The translations under genes were made by a program, and so were the position numbers. The notes beneath the pieces are model-generated. The model saw only the letters and a list, made by a program, of their open reading frames with translations. It searched no databases and was not told the DNA's origin. A DNA stretch of 64,000 nucleotides from Flammeovirgaceae bacterium UBA2371 (lineage in GTDB: Bacteria > Bacteroidota > Bacteroidia > Cytophagales > Cyclobacteriaceae). Of this stretch, positions 1 to 9,418 are shown piece after piece. The stretch is taken from NCBI GenBank assembly GCA_002345965.1, contig DDTF01000022.1, forward strand, positions 5,697-69,696, in the 5' to 3' direction. Each line of letters starts with the position of its first letter. Position 1 is the first letter of the stretch.

Positions 1-1073
1 GTAATCAGGTTGAACTGAGGTAGCAACAACCATACGATTCCCAATGCTATGATTACTGAAAACAAGGTTAACAATACCGATTCGGTCAGGTATTGTATTA
101 TAATGGATTGGCGTGCGGCTCCTACTGACTTTTTGATCCCTACTTCTTTGGCCTTGCGCGAAGCCCTTGCGGTGGATAAATTCATGAAGTTGATGCATGC
201 GATAACCAGAATAAAAATGGCAATGATGGAGAACAACCGAACATACTCAATTCGACCTCCGGTTTGAATCCCATTTTCGAATCTGCCATGCAGGTACCGC
301 TCTGAATATTTTTGCAGGAAAAGGGTAACATTCGAATCCTCGTTTTTACCCTTTATGAAATCTTTTATTTTATCTGAGAATGCCACAGGGTCGCTGCCTT
401 CTTTCAATACAATAAAAGTAGCGGGGCCATTGTTTCCCCAACTTAATACCCATTCGTTATCATCCTTGAAATATTCGAAGGACAACACAAAATCAAATTT
501 CACTGAAGACGTAGAAGGAATATTTTCAAATACACCTGTTATGTTAAAACTTTTATTGTGTTGAACTTCCACAGTTTTACCCACCGCATTTTCATCAGTA
601 CCCAATAACCTTATGGCAAGGTCTCTCGATATTACTATAGACATCTTATCCTGTAAAACCTGCTCGGCACGTCCTTGTAAAAGGGGAAAAGAAAACATCT
701 GAAAATAATCTTTCCCCACATGATATCCCTTGGCTTTAATACTGTGTTCTTTAATCGATAAGGTGTAAGGTTCTATCCAGGTTGTAGTGGTTGCAAATTC
801 TATTTCTGGCAACTCCTCTTTCATGGTCTCAGCCAGTATACCCGGAGTTGACGTGGTGGTCATCAGCTCATCGGCATACTTTTGATGTTCCATTACTTCG
901 TAAAGCCGGTCGTCCAATGCATGAAACTTGTTCATTTGCAACTCATTGCTTACCCAGAGATAAATGAACAGGGCGCTGGCCAAACCCACAGCAAGTCCAA
1001 ATAAATTAATTAGAAAATAGCTCTGGTTGCGGACGAAATTCCGGTAAAATAGAATCAGACTGTGTTTTATCAT
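1..1073 (-). CDS. ABC transporter permease, FtsX/MacB family (3' end cut by window edge)
   Basis: The reading frame stays open from the ATG at 1073 to the window edge, giving about 357 residues of an expected 750-800. An N-terminal membrane segment lies at about residues 17-37 (LFGLAVGLASALF). It is followed by a MacB-type periplasmic domain (about 45-270), a second membrane segment (about 279-300, VIACINFMNLSTARA) and the coupling helix KEVGIKKSVGA. The third segment ends at the window edge. This is the layout of Bacteroidota FtsX-like permeases that work with a separate MacB-type ATPase in antimicrobial-peptide or macrolide export or in lipoprotein handling; the substrate cannot be told. 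The ATPase must lie outside the window. Family assignment is firm. Confidence 0.9.
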   Translation of the reverse strand, partial: MIKHSLILFYRNFVRNQSYFLINLFGLAVGLASALFIYLWVSNELQMNKFHALDDRLYEVMEHQKYADELMTTTSTPGILAETMKEELPEIEFATTTTWIEPYTLSIKEHSIKAKGYHVGKDYFQMFSFPLLQGRAEQVLQDKMSIVISRDLAIRLLGTDENAVGKTVEVQHNKSFNITGVFENIPSTSSVKFDFVLSFEYFKDDNEWVLSWGNNGPATFIVLKEGSDPVAFSDKIKDFIKGKNEDSNVTLFLQKYSERYLHGRFENGIQTGGRIEYVRLFSIIAIFILVIACINFMNLSTARASRKAKEVGIKKSVGAARQSIIIQYLTESVLLTLFSVIIALGIVWLLLPQFNLI

Positions 1074-1232
1074 AGGTGGATAATAATTGCCAACAAAGAC
1101 CCTGTATTTTGTCAGAGGTTGCATCTAAAACTCAAACTCCGACTATGGTAAGTAGTACTTTCGGAAATACAGAAGGTTACAAAATGTTGCATTAAAAAGA
1201 TGCACGAATTTCAGAATTCGTAGCTTTACTTA

Positions 1233-1619
1233 ATGGCCATTACCATCAAGCGCATTACCCAAAAGCCAATTTTTCAGGCGCTGATTTTTTTTATCCTAAC
1301 TACTCCTTTTGTTCTTGTATTATCACCTACTGATGCGGATGAGGCCTGGTTGATCGCTGGTTATTGCTTCTATGGATTTTTGCTTATTAATACCGTGGTA
1401 TTGTGGTTTGTTGATGAAGCCTGGCGCTACTTTTTTCATTCAGTGACTTTTGCCTTCATCTATGTTATTTTGATCAGTTTCTTAATGCCTATCCTGATCT
1501 TAAAGATGGACCTTCGTGGAAGTGGCGAAAGCGCAATGGTCTTTCTATTCATCATATACCATCCTGCAGCATTATTAGTGGTGATGCTGGCAAGATGGAT
1601 TCATTACAAAATGAGTTAA
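1233..1619 (+). CDS. small four-helix membrane protein, unknown function
   Basis: A 128-residue, very hydrophobic protein starting at an ATG with four likely membrane segments (about 13-33, 38-60, 68-92 and 101-124), short loops and a basic N-terminus (MAITIKRITQK). I recognise no family motif. It stands alone on the plus strand, divergent from the ABC permease, and ends 8 bases before the convergent DUF3088 gene, so no separate terminator fits between them. Codon use and the clean length support a real gene; the function is unknown. Confidence 0.75.
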   Translation: MAITIKRITQKPIFQALIFFILTTPFVLVLSPTDADEAWLIAGYCFYGFLLINTVVLWFVDEAWRYFFHSVTFAFIYVILISFLMPILILKMDLRGSGESAMVFLFIIYHPAALLVVMLARWIHYKMS

Positions 1620-1627
1620 AGACCAGA

Positions 1628-1981
1628 TCAGGGATGGGGTAAACCCACTTGAAACTTTTTGGCCAGGTATTGAATAATTGCGGCCGGAGTATTCATGAAC
1701 AAATAAGGATGGGCAGATTTGAAATGATCGGCATTATCTGAATTGTCTTTTTTCTCCATTACCAGCACTGGACAACCTTGGTTTTGCTCACCGATCAAAT
1801 CCACTATGACTTGCCGTGGTTTGGAAAATTGAACATAGATAATTTCCAGTTGTGCCCTCACTTCAGGATAGTAGGATAAGAAGCCTTCGATCAGCGCACA
1901 GTCGGGACAAAAGTACAATTGACCAGAATTATCCACCGCAGTATCTGCAAAGTTGGGATGGAGAAGAAAAAGTTTTATCAT
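1628..1981 (-). CDS. DUF3088 domain protein
   Basis: A 117-residue protein that matches the DUF3088 pattern: N-terminal FLLHPNFAD, a CPDC pair followed by ALIEGFL, then the segment PRQVIVDLIGEQNQ and PVLVM. The family has a thioredoxin-like look (beta strand, then CxxC at the start of a helix), but a redox role is unproven. The gene is followed on the same strand, 43 bases upstream, by a GNAT acetyltransferase, so it may be the last gene of a short minus-strand run. Family call is confident, function is not. Confidence 0.8.
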   Translation of the reverse strand: MIKLFLLHPNFADTAVDNSGQLYFCPDCALIEGFLSYYPEVRAQLEIIYVQFSKPRQVIVDLIGEQNQGCPVLVMEKKDNSDNADHFKSAHPYLFMNTPAAIIQYLAKKFQVGLPHP

Positions 1982-2024
1982 ACTGCTAATATTTTGTTAT
2001 GCCCTCACAAGCTAATATTTGTTG

Positions 2025-2621
2025 TTATTTGTATTGTTCCATACCATAGATTAAGGAACGTTTTACCCCAGTCCATTCCTGATTGGTAATTGAAAATACG
2101 ACCGTGTCTCTGAAACTACCATCGGGGTTGATCTGGTGATTTCTTAAAATTCCATCTTGTTTGGCTCCCAGCTTCGCAATGGCCGTGCGCGATGGCTGAT
2201 TGAACCAATTGGTTCGGAACTCTACTGCTATACAATTCAAAACTTCGAAGGCGTATTGCAACAATAAATATTTACATTCCCGATTCACGCCTGTTCTTTG
2301 ATAATGCCTCGCATAATAGGTATAGCCTATTTCTAATCTCCGATGTTCGGGAGCAGCATTGCAATAGCGTGTAGCGCCAATAATGTCACCGGAGTTTTTA
2401 TTTATCACTACAAATGGCAAACCTTTGCCATTGTTTTTTTCATCAAGTGCTTTTTGGATATATTGATCAATACTTGCTGCTGAGGGAACTGAAGTGTACC
2501 ACAATTCCCAAAGTTTCCCGTCTGAGGATGCATTTAACAGCCCCTCTTTATCGGCTGTAGTCATTGGTCGCAGCTTTACCAGCTTACCATCCAATTCAAC
2601 ATCCTTTAGCCATTCTTGCAT
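2025..2621 (-). CDS. GNAT N-acetyltransferase, RimJ/RimL type
   Basis: A 198-residue protein with the RimJ/RimL (Acetyltransf_3) layout: LVKLRPMTTADKEGL near the start, a central strand PFVVINKNSGDIIGATRY, and the acetyl-CoA site around residues 100-125 (YYARHYQRTGVN) followed by a helix. The region ending TAIAKLGAKQDGILRNH is also typical. Members acetylate N-termini of proteins or small amines; the substrate cannot be read from sequence. It sits 61 bases downstream of a second, unrelated GNAT gene on the same strand. Confidence 0.88.
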   Translation of the reverse strand: MQEWLKDVELDGKLVKLRPMTTADKEGLLNASSDGKLWELWYTSVPSAASIDQYIQKALDEKNNGKGLPFVVINKNSGDIIGATRYCNAAPEHRRLEIGYTYYARHYQRTGVNRECKYLLLQYAFEVLNCIAVEFRTNWFNQPSRTAIAKLGAKQDGILRNHQINPDGSFRDTVVFSITNQEWTGVKRSLIYGMEQYK

Positions 2622-2682
2622 TTCGATTTAATTAATTGCTTTATTAAACTGATAATTAAACATTCAACTCATTCAAGGGCCT

Positions 2683-3531
2683 TTACCATTGCCTGATCAT
2701 TTCGAACTGTTTTCCCTTTAGTGGAATTCCCAATGATTCAAGAAAACGTAAAATAGACAAACAGGTTGTTTCTGTATTGATAAATTTAACCATCTGCTTT
2801 TGGCTCCAGGGCAGTAATTCTTTGATCAGGGTTGTGCCTATTCCACTCCTTCGATGTGCCCTGGCTACGGCCAATTGGGTAAAGTCACCTGAGGCCCCAT
2901 CAAAAATACAATACCCCAATAGTTCATTGTCTTGGTAGGCCCCTATCATTTTAAAATCCGATTCCCTTCTCGCTATGGCTTCAAAACTATTTTGCCATGA
3001 AGGTTGAAAATCCCAAAAGGAAGTCATCAATTTTTTATCGGATAATAGGATCGGTCTGATTTGAATATTGGAATTCAATTTAACTAGTTTTATTTGATCT
3101 GTTCGCTGCATAAAATAATTGAATTCTCTGCTCACCTGAAATCCTTGTTTTTGATAAACAGAAACAGCAGCGCTATTGTGTTGTAGTACTTCCAACACAT
3201 ATTGTGAAATACCCGCAAGTTGCAACACAGGTACAGCATGTTCAAAAATGGCTGACGCCAAACCTTGTCCCCTGTATTCCTTCAATGTGCCGGTACCTGT
3301 ATCATAGGCAGTTGGCTTACCCCTGTATTCACCGATGCCATTGAATGTAAAAGACAGGAGTTTTTCATTCTCAAAAGCGCCAAAAGACAACTCGGGCACA
3401 AATCCTCTGCGGCTGAGCATCACATACAATTCTTCTTTGCTGAGTTGCATCTCATAATCTGCAAAGGCTTTACTAAATGCATCGAATAAGGAATCGAAAT
3501 GGATATGCTCCAGCGATCGAATTACAGTCAT
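2683..3531 (-). CDS. GNAT family acetyltransferase with two GNAT domains
   Basis: A 282-residue protein carrying two acetyl-CoA-binding motif A segments: KEYRGQGLAS at about residues 84-93 and HRRSGIGTT at about 225-233. Each follows a strand typical of GNAT folds, so this is a tandem GNAT protein. In such proteins usually only one half is catalytic. The substrate is unknown. It is in the same orientation as the GNAT gene downstream and the GyrI-like gene upstream (40-base gap), and the three could be co-transcribed. Confidence 0.88.
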   Translation of the reverse strand: MTVIRSLEHIHFDSLFDAFSKAFADYEMQLSKEELYVMLSRRGFVPELSFGAFENEKLLSFTFNGIGEYRGKPTAYDTGTGTLKEYRGQGLASAIFEHAVPVLQLAGISQYVLEVLQHNSAAVSVYQKQGFQVSREFNYFMQRTDQIKLVKLNSNIQIRPILLSDKKLMTSFWDFQPSWQNSFEAIARRESDFKMIGAYQDNELLGYCIFDGASGDFTQLAVARAHRRSGIGTTLIKELLPWSQKQMVKFINTETTCLSILRFLESLGIPLKGKQFEMIRQW

Positions 3532-3571
3532 ATTTTAGATAACTGATAGAATCATTTCACTTGAAAATACC

Positions 3572-4072
3572 TTATTTAGGCTTTATAGGAATCCAAATTT
3601 GTTCTTCAGATGCAGGGTCGTTGTTTTTATATTTTTCACCCAAAATTTCGAAATGGGGTCTGGTGTCCAGCAGGTAGTCTGAGTTGGGCAGCCAGTTGGT
3701 AAAAATATACTGAAAGACGGTTGGGTCGTTACTCAAACCCTGATAATCAAAAACGGCATATAATCCGCCTGGTAATAAAAAAGTCTCCATACCTTCTGGT
3801 AGGTGGTCAAAATTGGCCACCTCCATTAATGCCCATTTTTCAAACTCATTGGTCAATTGGAAGTTGGAAAAATGCGTTGATGAATACACCTGTAAAGAAT
3901 ACAGGTCAGCGGTTAGCGGATCAGTAATTTCATTTCTTCTGGGCATCAATTTTCTCCACAACTCGCCTGTTCTATTATTGGCCAGACTCATGGTCAGGTG
4001 CATACCCACCAAACGCTTTAGTTCAATTTCTATAATTTTTGGAGTCATTACTTTTGGAACTAGGGGTGTCAT
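3572..4072 (-). CDS. GyrI-like / AraC effector-binding domain protein
   Basis: A 166-residue stand-alone GyrI-like domain: an initial strand IIEIELKRLVGMHLTMS, a central YSLQVY segment, the typical EVANFDHLPEGMETFLLPGGLYAVFDYQG (split here only for illustration: key pieces are LPEGM, PGGLYAVF) and WLPNSDYLLDTRPHFEIL near the end. These domains bind small molecules, often hydrophobic cations, and occur alone or fused to AraC DNA-binding domains; none is fused here. An alternative start is the Met at residue 9. The gene starts 15 bases downstream of the outer membrane receptor stop. Confidence 0.85.
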   Translation of the reverse strand: MTPLVPKVMTPKIIEIELKRLVGMHLTMSLANNRTGELWRKLMPRRNEITDPLTADLYSLQVYSSTHFSNFQLTNEFEKWALMEVANFDHLPEGMETFLLPGGLYAVFDYQGLSNDPTVFQYIFTNWLPNSDYLLDTRPHFEILGEKYKNNDPASEEQIWIPIKPK

Positions 4073-4087
4073 AGGCCAATATGCGCA

Positions 4088-6514
4088 TTAAAATTTATAG
4101 CTGTATCCAAGCCGTACAACTTGCGTTTCATAATAATCATCACTGGTATAACTAAAACCATCACCCTGGATTACTTTTTTGATTACAAGGGTATTGAACA
4201 AGTCAGTCACATTGAAAAACAATTCCCCATTTCCCTTTTGCAATTGCTTTTTCATTCCAAGGTCCACCGAATAGCGCGCTGCTATTTCCCCCTGAGGAAT
4301 TAGGTCACCAGCTAAATAGACTATACTAATCTGAGCCTCCAACGCTTTGGGTAAACGAAGCATATTGTTCCACTTGATATTACCAGAGAACATTTCCTGT
4401 AATTCAGCAGAAAAAGTATTTGGTGACGGGTAGAGGTTCTGTACTGTAAATGCATTGATCTGATTGCGATAAATAGTTGTATTGAGATTGAAACTATATC
4501 GATTCGATACTTCCTGGTTATAGATGACCTCTATTCCAGTGTTGTAGCTTTTGCCTGCATTTTGAAAAATTGCATAAATCAAATTACTTCCAGGCACAGA
4601 ACTGGCAATCCTGGTAATTGTTGCGTCTGCAAACCGGTGATAACCCGACATAAACAAATAAGCTTTTTCCCAATTGGTTTTATAACCAAGTTCGATTACA
4701 TTGGTAAACTGGGGTTGAAGACCAGGATTTCCGACTTTAATGATTTCTACGTCATCGTATTTGGGGAAAATCCGAATGTCAACCTCGTTGGGTCTGTCCA
4801 CCCTCCGATTGAAGAATAGGGACAGTTTGTGGTCGTCATTGAATTTATAAGCCAACCGCACGTTCGGAAAAGGTTGTGCATAACTGTATCCATCACTTTT
4901 GTAGGTATTATGGTTCGGATTTACCTGATAATTCAAATCCACATATTCAGCGCGTAAGCCAATCTCAGCTTCTATTTTTTTACTTTCATAGATATAATTG
5001 CTGTACAGCGCAGGAATCAGCTCCTTATAATTGGCCCAGCCTCCGGCATTTACATCAATAGGAGAAATGGCAGAAGGAAAGAATTCCATGTTAGTAGGAA
5101 TATCTCGCTTCCGAAGTTTCACTCCCGATTCCAAGCGGCCATATCGAAATGGTTTTACATAGTCGATGTTAAAATCATAGACTGACTCGTCAGAAAGTAA
5201 TTTGAAAGCATCTTTGCCGCTATAGGAAGGCAAAATGTTGTCGAAAAAATACTGTTCATCTTCTCGATGGAAGGTGTAATTAAAACCTATGTTTAACAAA
5301 TGGCCAGGCTGCTGAAATCTGTGCTGATAGGCTGCTGTAGCCATTACTGTTATCTTTATTTCATCTTCCAGGAATTGCCATAACCGGGTACGCTCAGACA
5401 AGTCTGCATTGAAAAAGGGTTCATCACCACGATCAATAATTTTCTCATACCCAAATAATCCTGACAAGGTTAATGTGTTCATATTATTGATAGTATAATC
5501 TGTTCCGGCTTTCAATGTCGTAAAACCCGTATCGCGGTTTCTTTTGGTTTGCTGTCGAACAATACTTCCATCATCATAGGTTCTGGTAACAAATTCATTC
5601 TTATTCAATGTTTCTGTGTAGAGATAGTCTCCTTGTAAAAAGGCGTTGATTCTATTTTTTTTATAGTTAAGGGATAGGGATGGATTTATTTTGGGAGTAA
5701 ACTGATACTGAGGCCTGATGGTTGGAAGGTTTTCTTTGCGCACCCACAGCGCCCCTGCTCCTGCTGCGAATCCGGCTTTGCCATTAAAGCCTTTCTGTTT
5801 ATTTGCTTTGTATATGATATTAATTATGCCCGCATTACCATTGGCATCGTACTTGGCGGAAGGATTATTAATGATTTCAATTTTTTCTATGGCTGAAGCG
5901 GGTAAGTTATCCAACCCTGATTGGTTTCCAAATCCAGTTAAGGCGGTTTGTTTCCCATCAATAAGCACAGTTACTTTATCGTTGCCACGAATTAATATTT
6001 TTCCATCCTGCACAGTTACTCCAGGTAAATTTTGCATGGCTTGAAGTACCGAACCACCACTCTGACTGATATTATCAGCCACGGTAAATGTTTTTTTGTC
6101 CAGCCTCTCATTCACCGCATCCTGTTGGCCGGTAATCACCACTTCATTCAACAGTTGACTATCTTCCTCCAATTCAATGGTTGCCAAATCCAAATAATTG
6201 CTAAGACTCCCCACGTAAAATGACTGATTGAACGTGGTGTATCCGATGAAAGAATAGGATAAAAGGTAATTGCCCGGCTTTATGTTGGTGAGTGTGAATC
6301 TACCTTCATCGTTACTCACTGTTCCGGAAACAAAAGTGCTATCTTTTTCAGTAAGCAGTACTACATTGACATAGGGCAAAGGGGCTTGATTAGCTTTGGC
6401 CCTGACCACGCCTGAGGCAGTAACACTTTTTACCTGAGCAAAAGAGTAGTTGTAAGAAGACAGCAGTAAGATCAATAAAGAAGATACGCTTACTTTCGGG
6501 AACAGGAATAACAT
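4088..6514 (-). CDS. TonB-dependent receptor-like outer membrane beta-barrel protein
   Basis: I choose the ATG at 6514 because it opens a good signal peptide (MLFLFPKVSVSS to SYNYSFAQ); the frame can extend upstream to a GTG at 6571 but that places the signal internally. The 808-residue protein has an N-terminal carboxypeptidase-regulatory-like domain (GVVRAKANQAPLPYVNV), a Plug domain (LNEVVITGQ, LIRGNDKVTVLIDGKQ, IEIINNPSAKYDANG) and a long barrel ending in aromatic Phe (LGYSYKF). This is the 'outer membrane beta-barrel family protein' type of TonB-linked receptor. No SusD partner is adjacent. The ligand is unknown. Confidence 0.9.
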   Translation of the reverse strand: MLFLFPKVSVSSLLILLLSSYNYSFAQVKSVTASGVVRAKANQAPLPYVNVVLLTEKDSTFVSGTVSNDEGRFTLTNIKPGNYLLSYSFIGYTTFNQSFYVGSLSNYLDLATIELEEDSQLLNEVVITGQQDAVNERLDKKTFTVADNISQSGGSVLQAMQNLPGVTVQDGKILIRGNDKVTVLIDGKQTALTGFGNQSGLDNLPASAIEKIEIINNPSAKYDANGNAGIINIIYKANKQKGFNGKAGFAAGAGALWVRKENLPTIRPQYQFTPKINPSLSLNYKKNRINAFLQGDYLYTETLNKNEFVTRTYDDGSIVRQQTKRNRDTGFTTLKAGTDYTINNMNTLTLSGLFGYEKIIDRGDEPFFNADLSERTRLWQFLEDEIKITVMATAAYQHRFQQPGHLLNIGFNYTFHREDEQYFFDNILPSYSGKDAFKLLSDESVYDFNIDYVKPFRYGRLESGVKLRKRDIPTNMEFFPSAISPIDVNAGGWANYKELIPALYSNYIYESKKIEAEIGLRAEYVDLNYQVNPNHNTYKSDGYSYAQPFPNVRLAYKFNDDHKLSLFFNRRVDRPNEVDIRIFPKYDDVEIIKVGNPGLQPQFTNVIELGYKTNWEKAYLFMSGYHRFADATITRIASSVPGSNLIYAIFQNAGKSYNTGIEVIYNQEVSNRYSFNLNTTIYRNQINAFTVQNLYPSPNTFSAELQEMFSGNIKWNNMLRLPKALEAQISIVYLAGDLIPQGEIAARYSVDLGMKKQLQKGNGELFFNVTDLFNTLVIKKVIQGDGFSYTSDDYYETQVVRLGYSYKF

Positions 6515-6647
6515 GCTTTTCACAAAATCGTGAAAAGATAAATGGTTGTTCAGTAGGATACAACAGTCCACTATGTGGAATCTATGGTTTCAGACTAAAA
6601 CTTATCAGGCTGGAGTTACTAAATGCCAGGCAGTTGGGTCAACAGCA

Positions 6648-8099
6648 CTATTCTCTGCCCAGTTGCCGGGTACCTGCCGCCCAATACAAATAGGCTTTCT
6701 GCTTTTCAAAGTCTGTTAATAGCTTGAGCCATTTCGTTTGTGATTGGATCAGTTTCTCTTGCTGCACATTGATCTTGAACAAGTCGCTCTCCCCTTGTTG
6801 CAGGTTTAGCAACTCTGCATTGAGCAGCTGCTCATAGTTGGCAATCATGTCACGTTGCTGGTTGACAATAGACTGTATATTCACCAATTGGTTGTAGGTG
6901 CTGTTCAGGTCATTAATAATTTCGCGCTCCGTCAACGATAATTCATATTGTGTGTCGGTGATTTTTAGCTTGGTTTGGGCAAGCTTTGAGCGTTCTTTCC
7001 TCAGGAAAATGGGAATCGAAAAATCAACACCCAACTTATAGTCTTCATTGAGTTGCAAAGAGGAATTCCATTCCGGATTGAGTGGCTGATTCAATAAGTA
7101 GTAATTTAAATTTAGTTTTGGTTTCAGGTATTCAGCCGCCAGCCTACGGTCTACTTCGAGTTGCCGCAGCTTCACATCAAGCTTTTGCAAATCCGGATGA
7201 TTGATTTTGGCTTTATTGGCAAGCTCCTGCAAACCACCTACTGTCATCATCCAGGGTTCTGGTTGTCTTACAGGTGCCCATTGTAAATCCAACGACAAGG
7301 GGTTGGATAAGCTGTCCCATAAAAAGGTAGAAACCCTAATGCCCGTATTCTGATAATCCAAAAATGCTTCCTGTTGTTCGATGATGCGTTGCTGCCAGGT
7401 GATCTTGGCTTGCACTGTGTCTATTTGTGCCGCTTCGCCAAATTCATAATTAACTTTTACCCTTCTAAAAATTTCTTCTGCTATGACCACGCTCCTGTTT
7501 AGTAACCTGTAGTTGTAATAGGCATTGTACCATTGCCAGTACTCCTTGGCAGCTTCCAACAGCAATTTGTTGATTAGCTTTACCTGTTCAGCCTCCGTCA
7601 TTTCCCTGAAGAGGTCTGCTTGTCGTAGCGCTACCCGTCTCTCATCAGTAATTAATCCTCGTCCAAGAGGTAAAGAAATACCCGCATAAAATTGTTGATA
7701 ATTGAACGCATTGCTGATGTATCGTTCAGGATTCAAAAAATCACCTCGGTTTCGCTCAGCACCAATAACGGGATCAAAAGGTAAGACAGTTGGAAATTTA
7801 ATAGATCCATTTAAGATGGAATAGTACTCTTTGTCATCGAAATTTTTAGTTACCAACTCGGCTTCAATTTTGGGATCAAAATTTCCACGTGCCATTCGTA
7901 TTTCTTGTTTGGCAACTTCAGTCAATAGCGCAGTTTGTCGTGCTACAGGGTGGTTTTGCAATATGAGCTGGTAAAAGTTTTCAATGGTGAAAGGTCTCAC
8001 TGAATCTGGCAAGGCAAATAAATCTTCTACCTGATTCTGCGCAGCGCCCCAATGAACCGACAACATCAAAGTCAATACTACAAGTCTGTACCTGTTCAT
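6648..8099 (-). CDS. TolC-family outer membrane efflux protein of a type I-like exporter
   Basis: The start is set at the ATG at 8099, which gives a signal peptide (MNRYRLVVLTLMLS to GAAQ) and places the gene 22 bases after the HlyD stop; the longer open frame overlaps HlyD. The 483-residue product is rich in long amphipathic helices (for example EIRMARGNFDPKIEA, KLINKLLLEAAKEYWQWYNAYYNYRLL, here cited in parts), the hallmark of TolC trimers that form the outer membrane channel and periplasmic tunnel. It is the last gene of the TetR-ABC-HlyD-TolC unit, so it presumably forms the exit duct of that exporter. Confidence 0.9.
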   Translation of the reverse strand: MNRYRLVVLTLMLSVHWGAAQNQVEDLFALPDSVRPFTIENFYQLILQNHPVARQTALLTEVAKQEIRMARGNFDPKIEAELVTKNFDDKEYYSILNGSIKFPTVLPFDPVIGAERNRGDFLNPERYISNAFNYQQFYAGISLPLGRGLITDERRVALRQADLFREMTEAEQVKLINKLLLEAAKEYWQWYNAYYNYRLLNRSVVIAEEIFRRVKVNYEFGEAAQIDTVQAKITWQQRIIEQQEAFLDYQNTGIRVSTFLWDSLSNPLSLDLQWAPVRQPEPWMMTVGGLQELANKAKINHPDLQKLDVKLRQLEVDRRLAAEYLKPKLNLNYYLLNQPLNPEWNSSLQLNEDYKLGVDFSIPIFLRKERSKLAQTKLKITDTQYELSLTEREIINDLNSTYNQLVNIQSIVNQQRDMIANYEQLLNAELLNLQQGESDLFKINVQQEKLIQSQTKWLKLLTDFEKQKAYLYWAAGTRQLGRE

Positions 8100-8121
8100 T
8101 ATTCCCAGCAACAACTGTTTA

Positions 8122-9417
8122 CTACTTACTTTCACCTTGATTAGGATTTGTTGAGTTGGACTGATCGTCCTCGTAACCGGGTTCTTCGTACAGACTAGGC
8201 GGAAACCCATTGAGCTGGCGCCAAAGTTCATACCAAACAGGAACGTTATCTAGCATCACCCAGCCTTTCGTTCCAGATCCTACCCTAATTTGCGATGGCC
8301 ATGGCTCATCGGTCTCATCGGGTACAATCAAAATTCTGAATTGTCCCGGCTTGGAATTCACATAATCAATCACACGTACTACTCCACCAAACGTTCCCAC
8401 AGACACACTGGGCCAACCTGAAAATTGAAGTGCCGGCCATCCATCAAATTGTATACGTACTTTCCTGTTTTTACTTATGAGAGGGACGTCCATGGCCCGC
8501 ACGTACATTTCTACAGCTACATCAGAAGCCTGAGGCATAATTGTACAAATGGCATCTCCTTCCTTGATGGTTTCCCCGATACCTTCTTTCATTGCTTTTA
8601 CAATGTATCCATCTTGTGGTGCCAATATTTGATACTGTGCATTTCGGATCTCTGTATTGGTATACTCATTTCGCGATTTGATAATATCGGCCTGGGTATC
8701 AAAAGCATCTGCGCGCGTATTATTAAGTTCAGATTCTGCCTTACTGATTTTATCAAGGTACTCCGCCTCTACACGACCTAGTTCTATTTGCGCATTGAGA
8801 TAGTCGGCCTGGCTACCCTGGAATTTATATTCAAACTCCTGATATTTGGTGAGCGGAATATTGCCGGCTTCATATAGTTTTTTATTTCGTTCCAATTGAT
8901 TCTCCGCATTTTGAAATTTGATTTTCTCAGCCTGAAGTTTTTGGGCAGATTGTTCAATCTTCAATTTCATGGCATTGCGTAATGCGCGCACCTGTCTTTC
9001 CAACGCATTGGCTTTTTGATTCTTTGATGCCAGGCTACTTTCTTTTGCTGCAATCTGGAGTTGCAAGCGGGACAACAATTGTGGATCAAAATACTTCTCT
9101 TTCACCTCGCTAATGGAAATGATAGTGTCTCCTTTTTTTACCAGATCCCCCTCACGCACAAACCATTTTTGTACACGACCTGCAATCACAGCCTCAATCG
9201 TTTGAGGGCGATTCATAGGACTCAGTGCCGTTACATTTCCATTGCCACGGATATTCTGTTGCCACGGCAGGAAAAGCAAAATGAAAAATATTATGCTAAA
9301 GACCAGCAGCCACCATGCCAGCAATTTACCTCCGCGTGGCGTTCTCAGTGAACGCAATGAGTACATACTATCATACCCATCTTTCTTTTCAATAGATCGT
9401 TTGTATAGTTTGAACAT
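8122..9417 (-). CDS. HlyD-family periplasmic adaptor of a type I-like exporter
   Basis: The ATG at 9417 lies one base after the ABC gene stop; the in-frame TTG at 9426 is less likely. The 431-residue protein has a cytoplasmic N-terminal tail, one membrane segment (about 31-51), a lipoyl-like hairpin (GRVQKWFVREGDLVKKGD, about 75-92), a long coiled coil (about 110-250), the second lipoyl half (APQDGYIVKAMKEGIGE) and a beta-barrel domain. This is the architecture of adaptors that link an inner membrane ABC exporter to TolC. Tight spacing indicates translational coupling with the ABC gene. Confidence 0.92.
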   Translation of the reverse strand: MFKLYKRSIEKKDGYDSMYSLRSLRTPRGGKLLAWWLLVFSIIFFILLFLPWQQNIRGNGNVTALSPMNRPQTIEAVIAGRVQKWFVREGDLVKKGDTIISISEVKEKYFDPQLLSRLQLQIAAKESSLASKNQKANALERQVRALRNAMKLKIEQSAQKLQAEKIKFQNAENQLERNKKLYEAGNIPLTKYQEFEYKFQGSQADYLNAQIELGRVEAEYLDKISKAESELNNTRADAFDTQADIIKSRNEYTNTEIRNAQYQILAPQDGYIVKAMKEGIGETIKEGDAICTIMPQASDVAVEMYVRAMDVPLISKNRKVRIQFDGWPALQFSGWPSVSVGTFGGVVRVIDYVNSKPGQFRILIVPDETDEPWPSQIRVGSGTKGWVMLDNVPVWYELWRQLNGFPPSLYEEPGYEDDQSNSTNPNQGESK

Positions 9418-9418
9418 A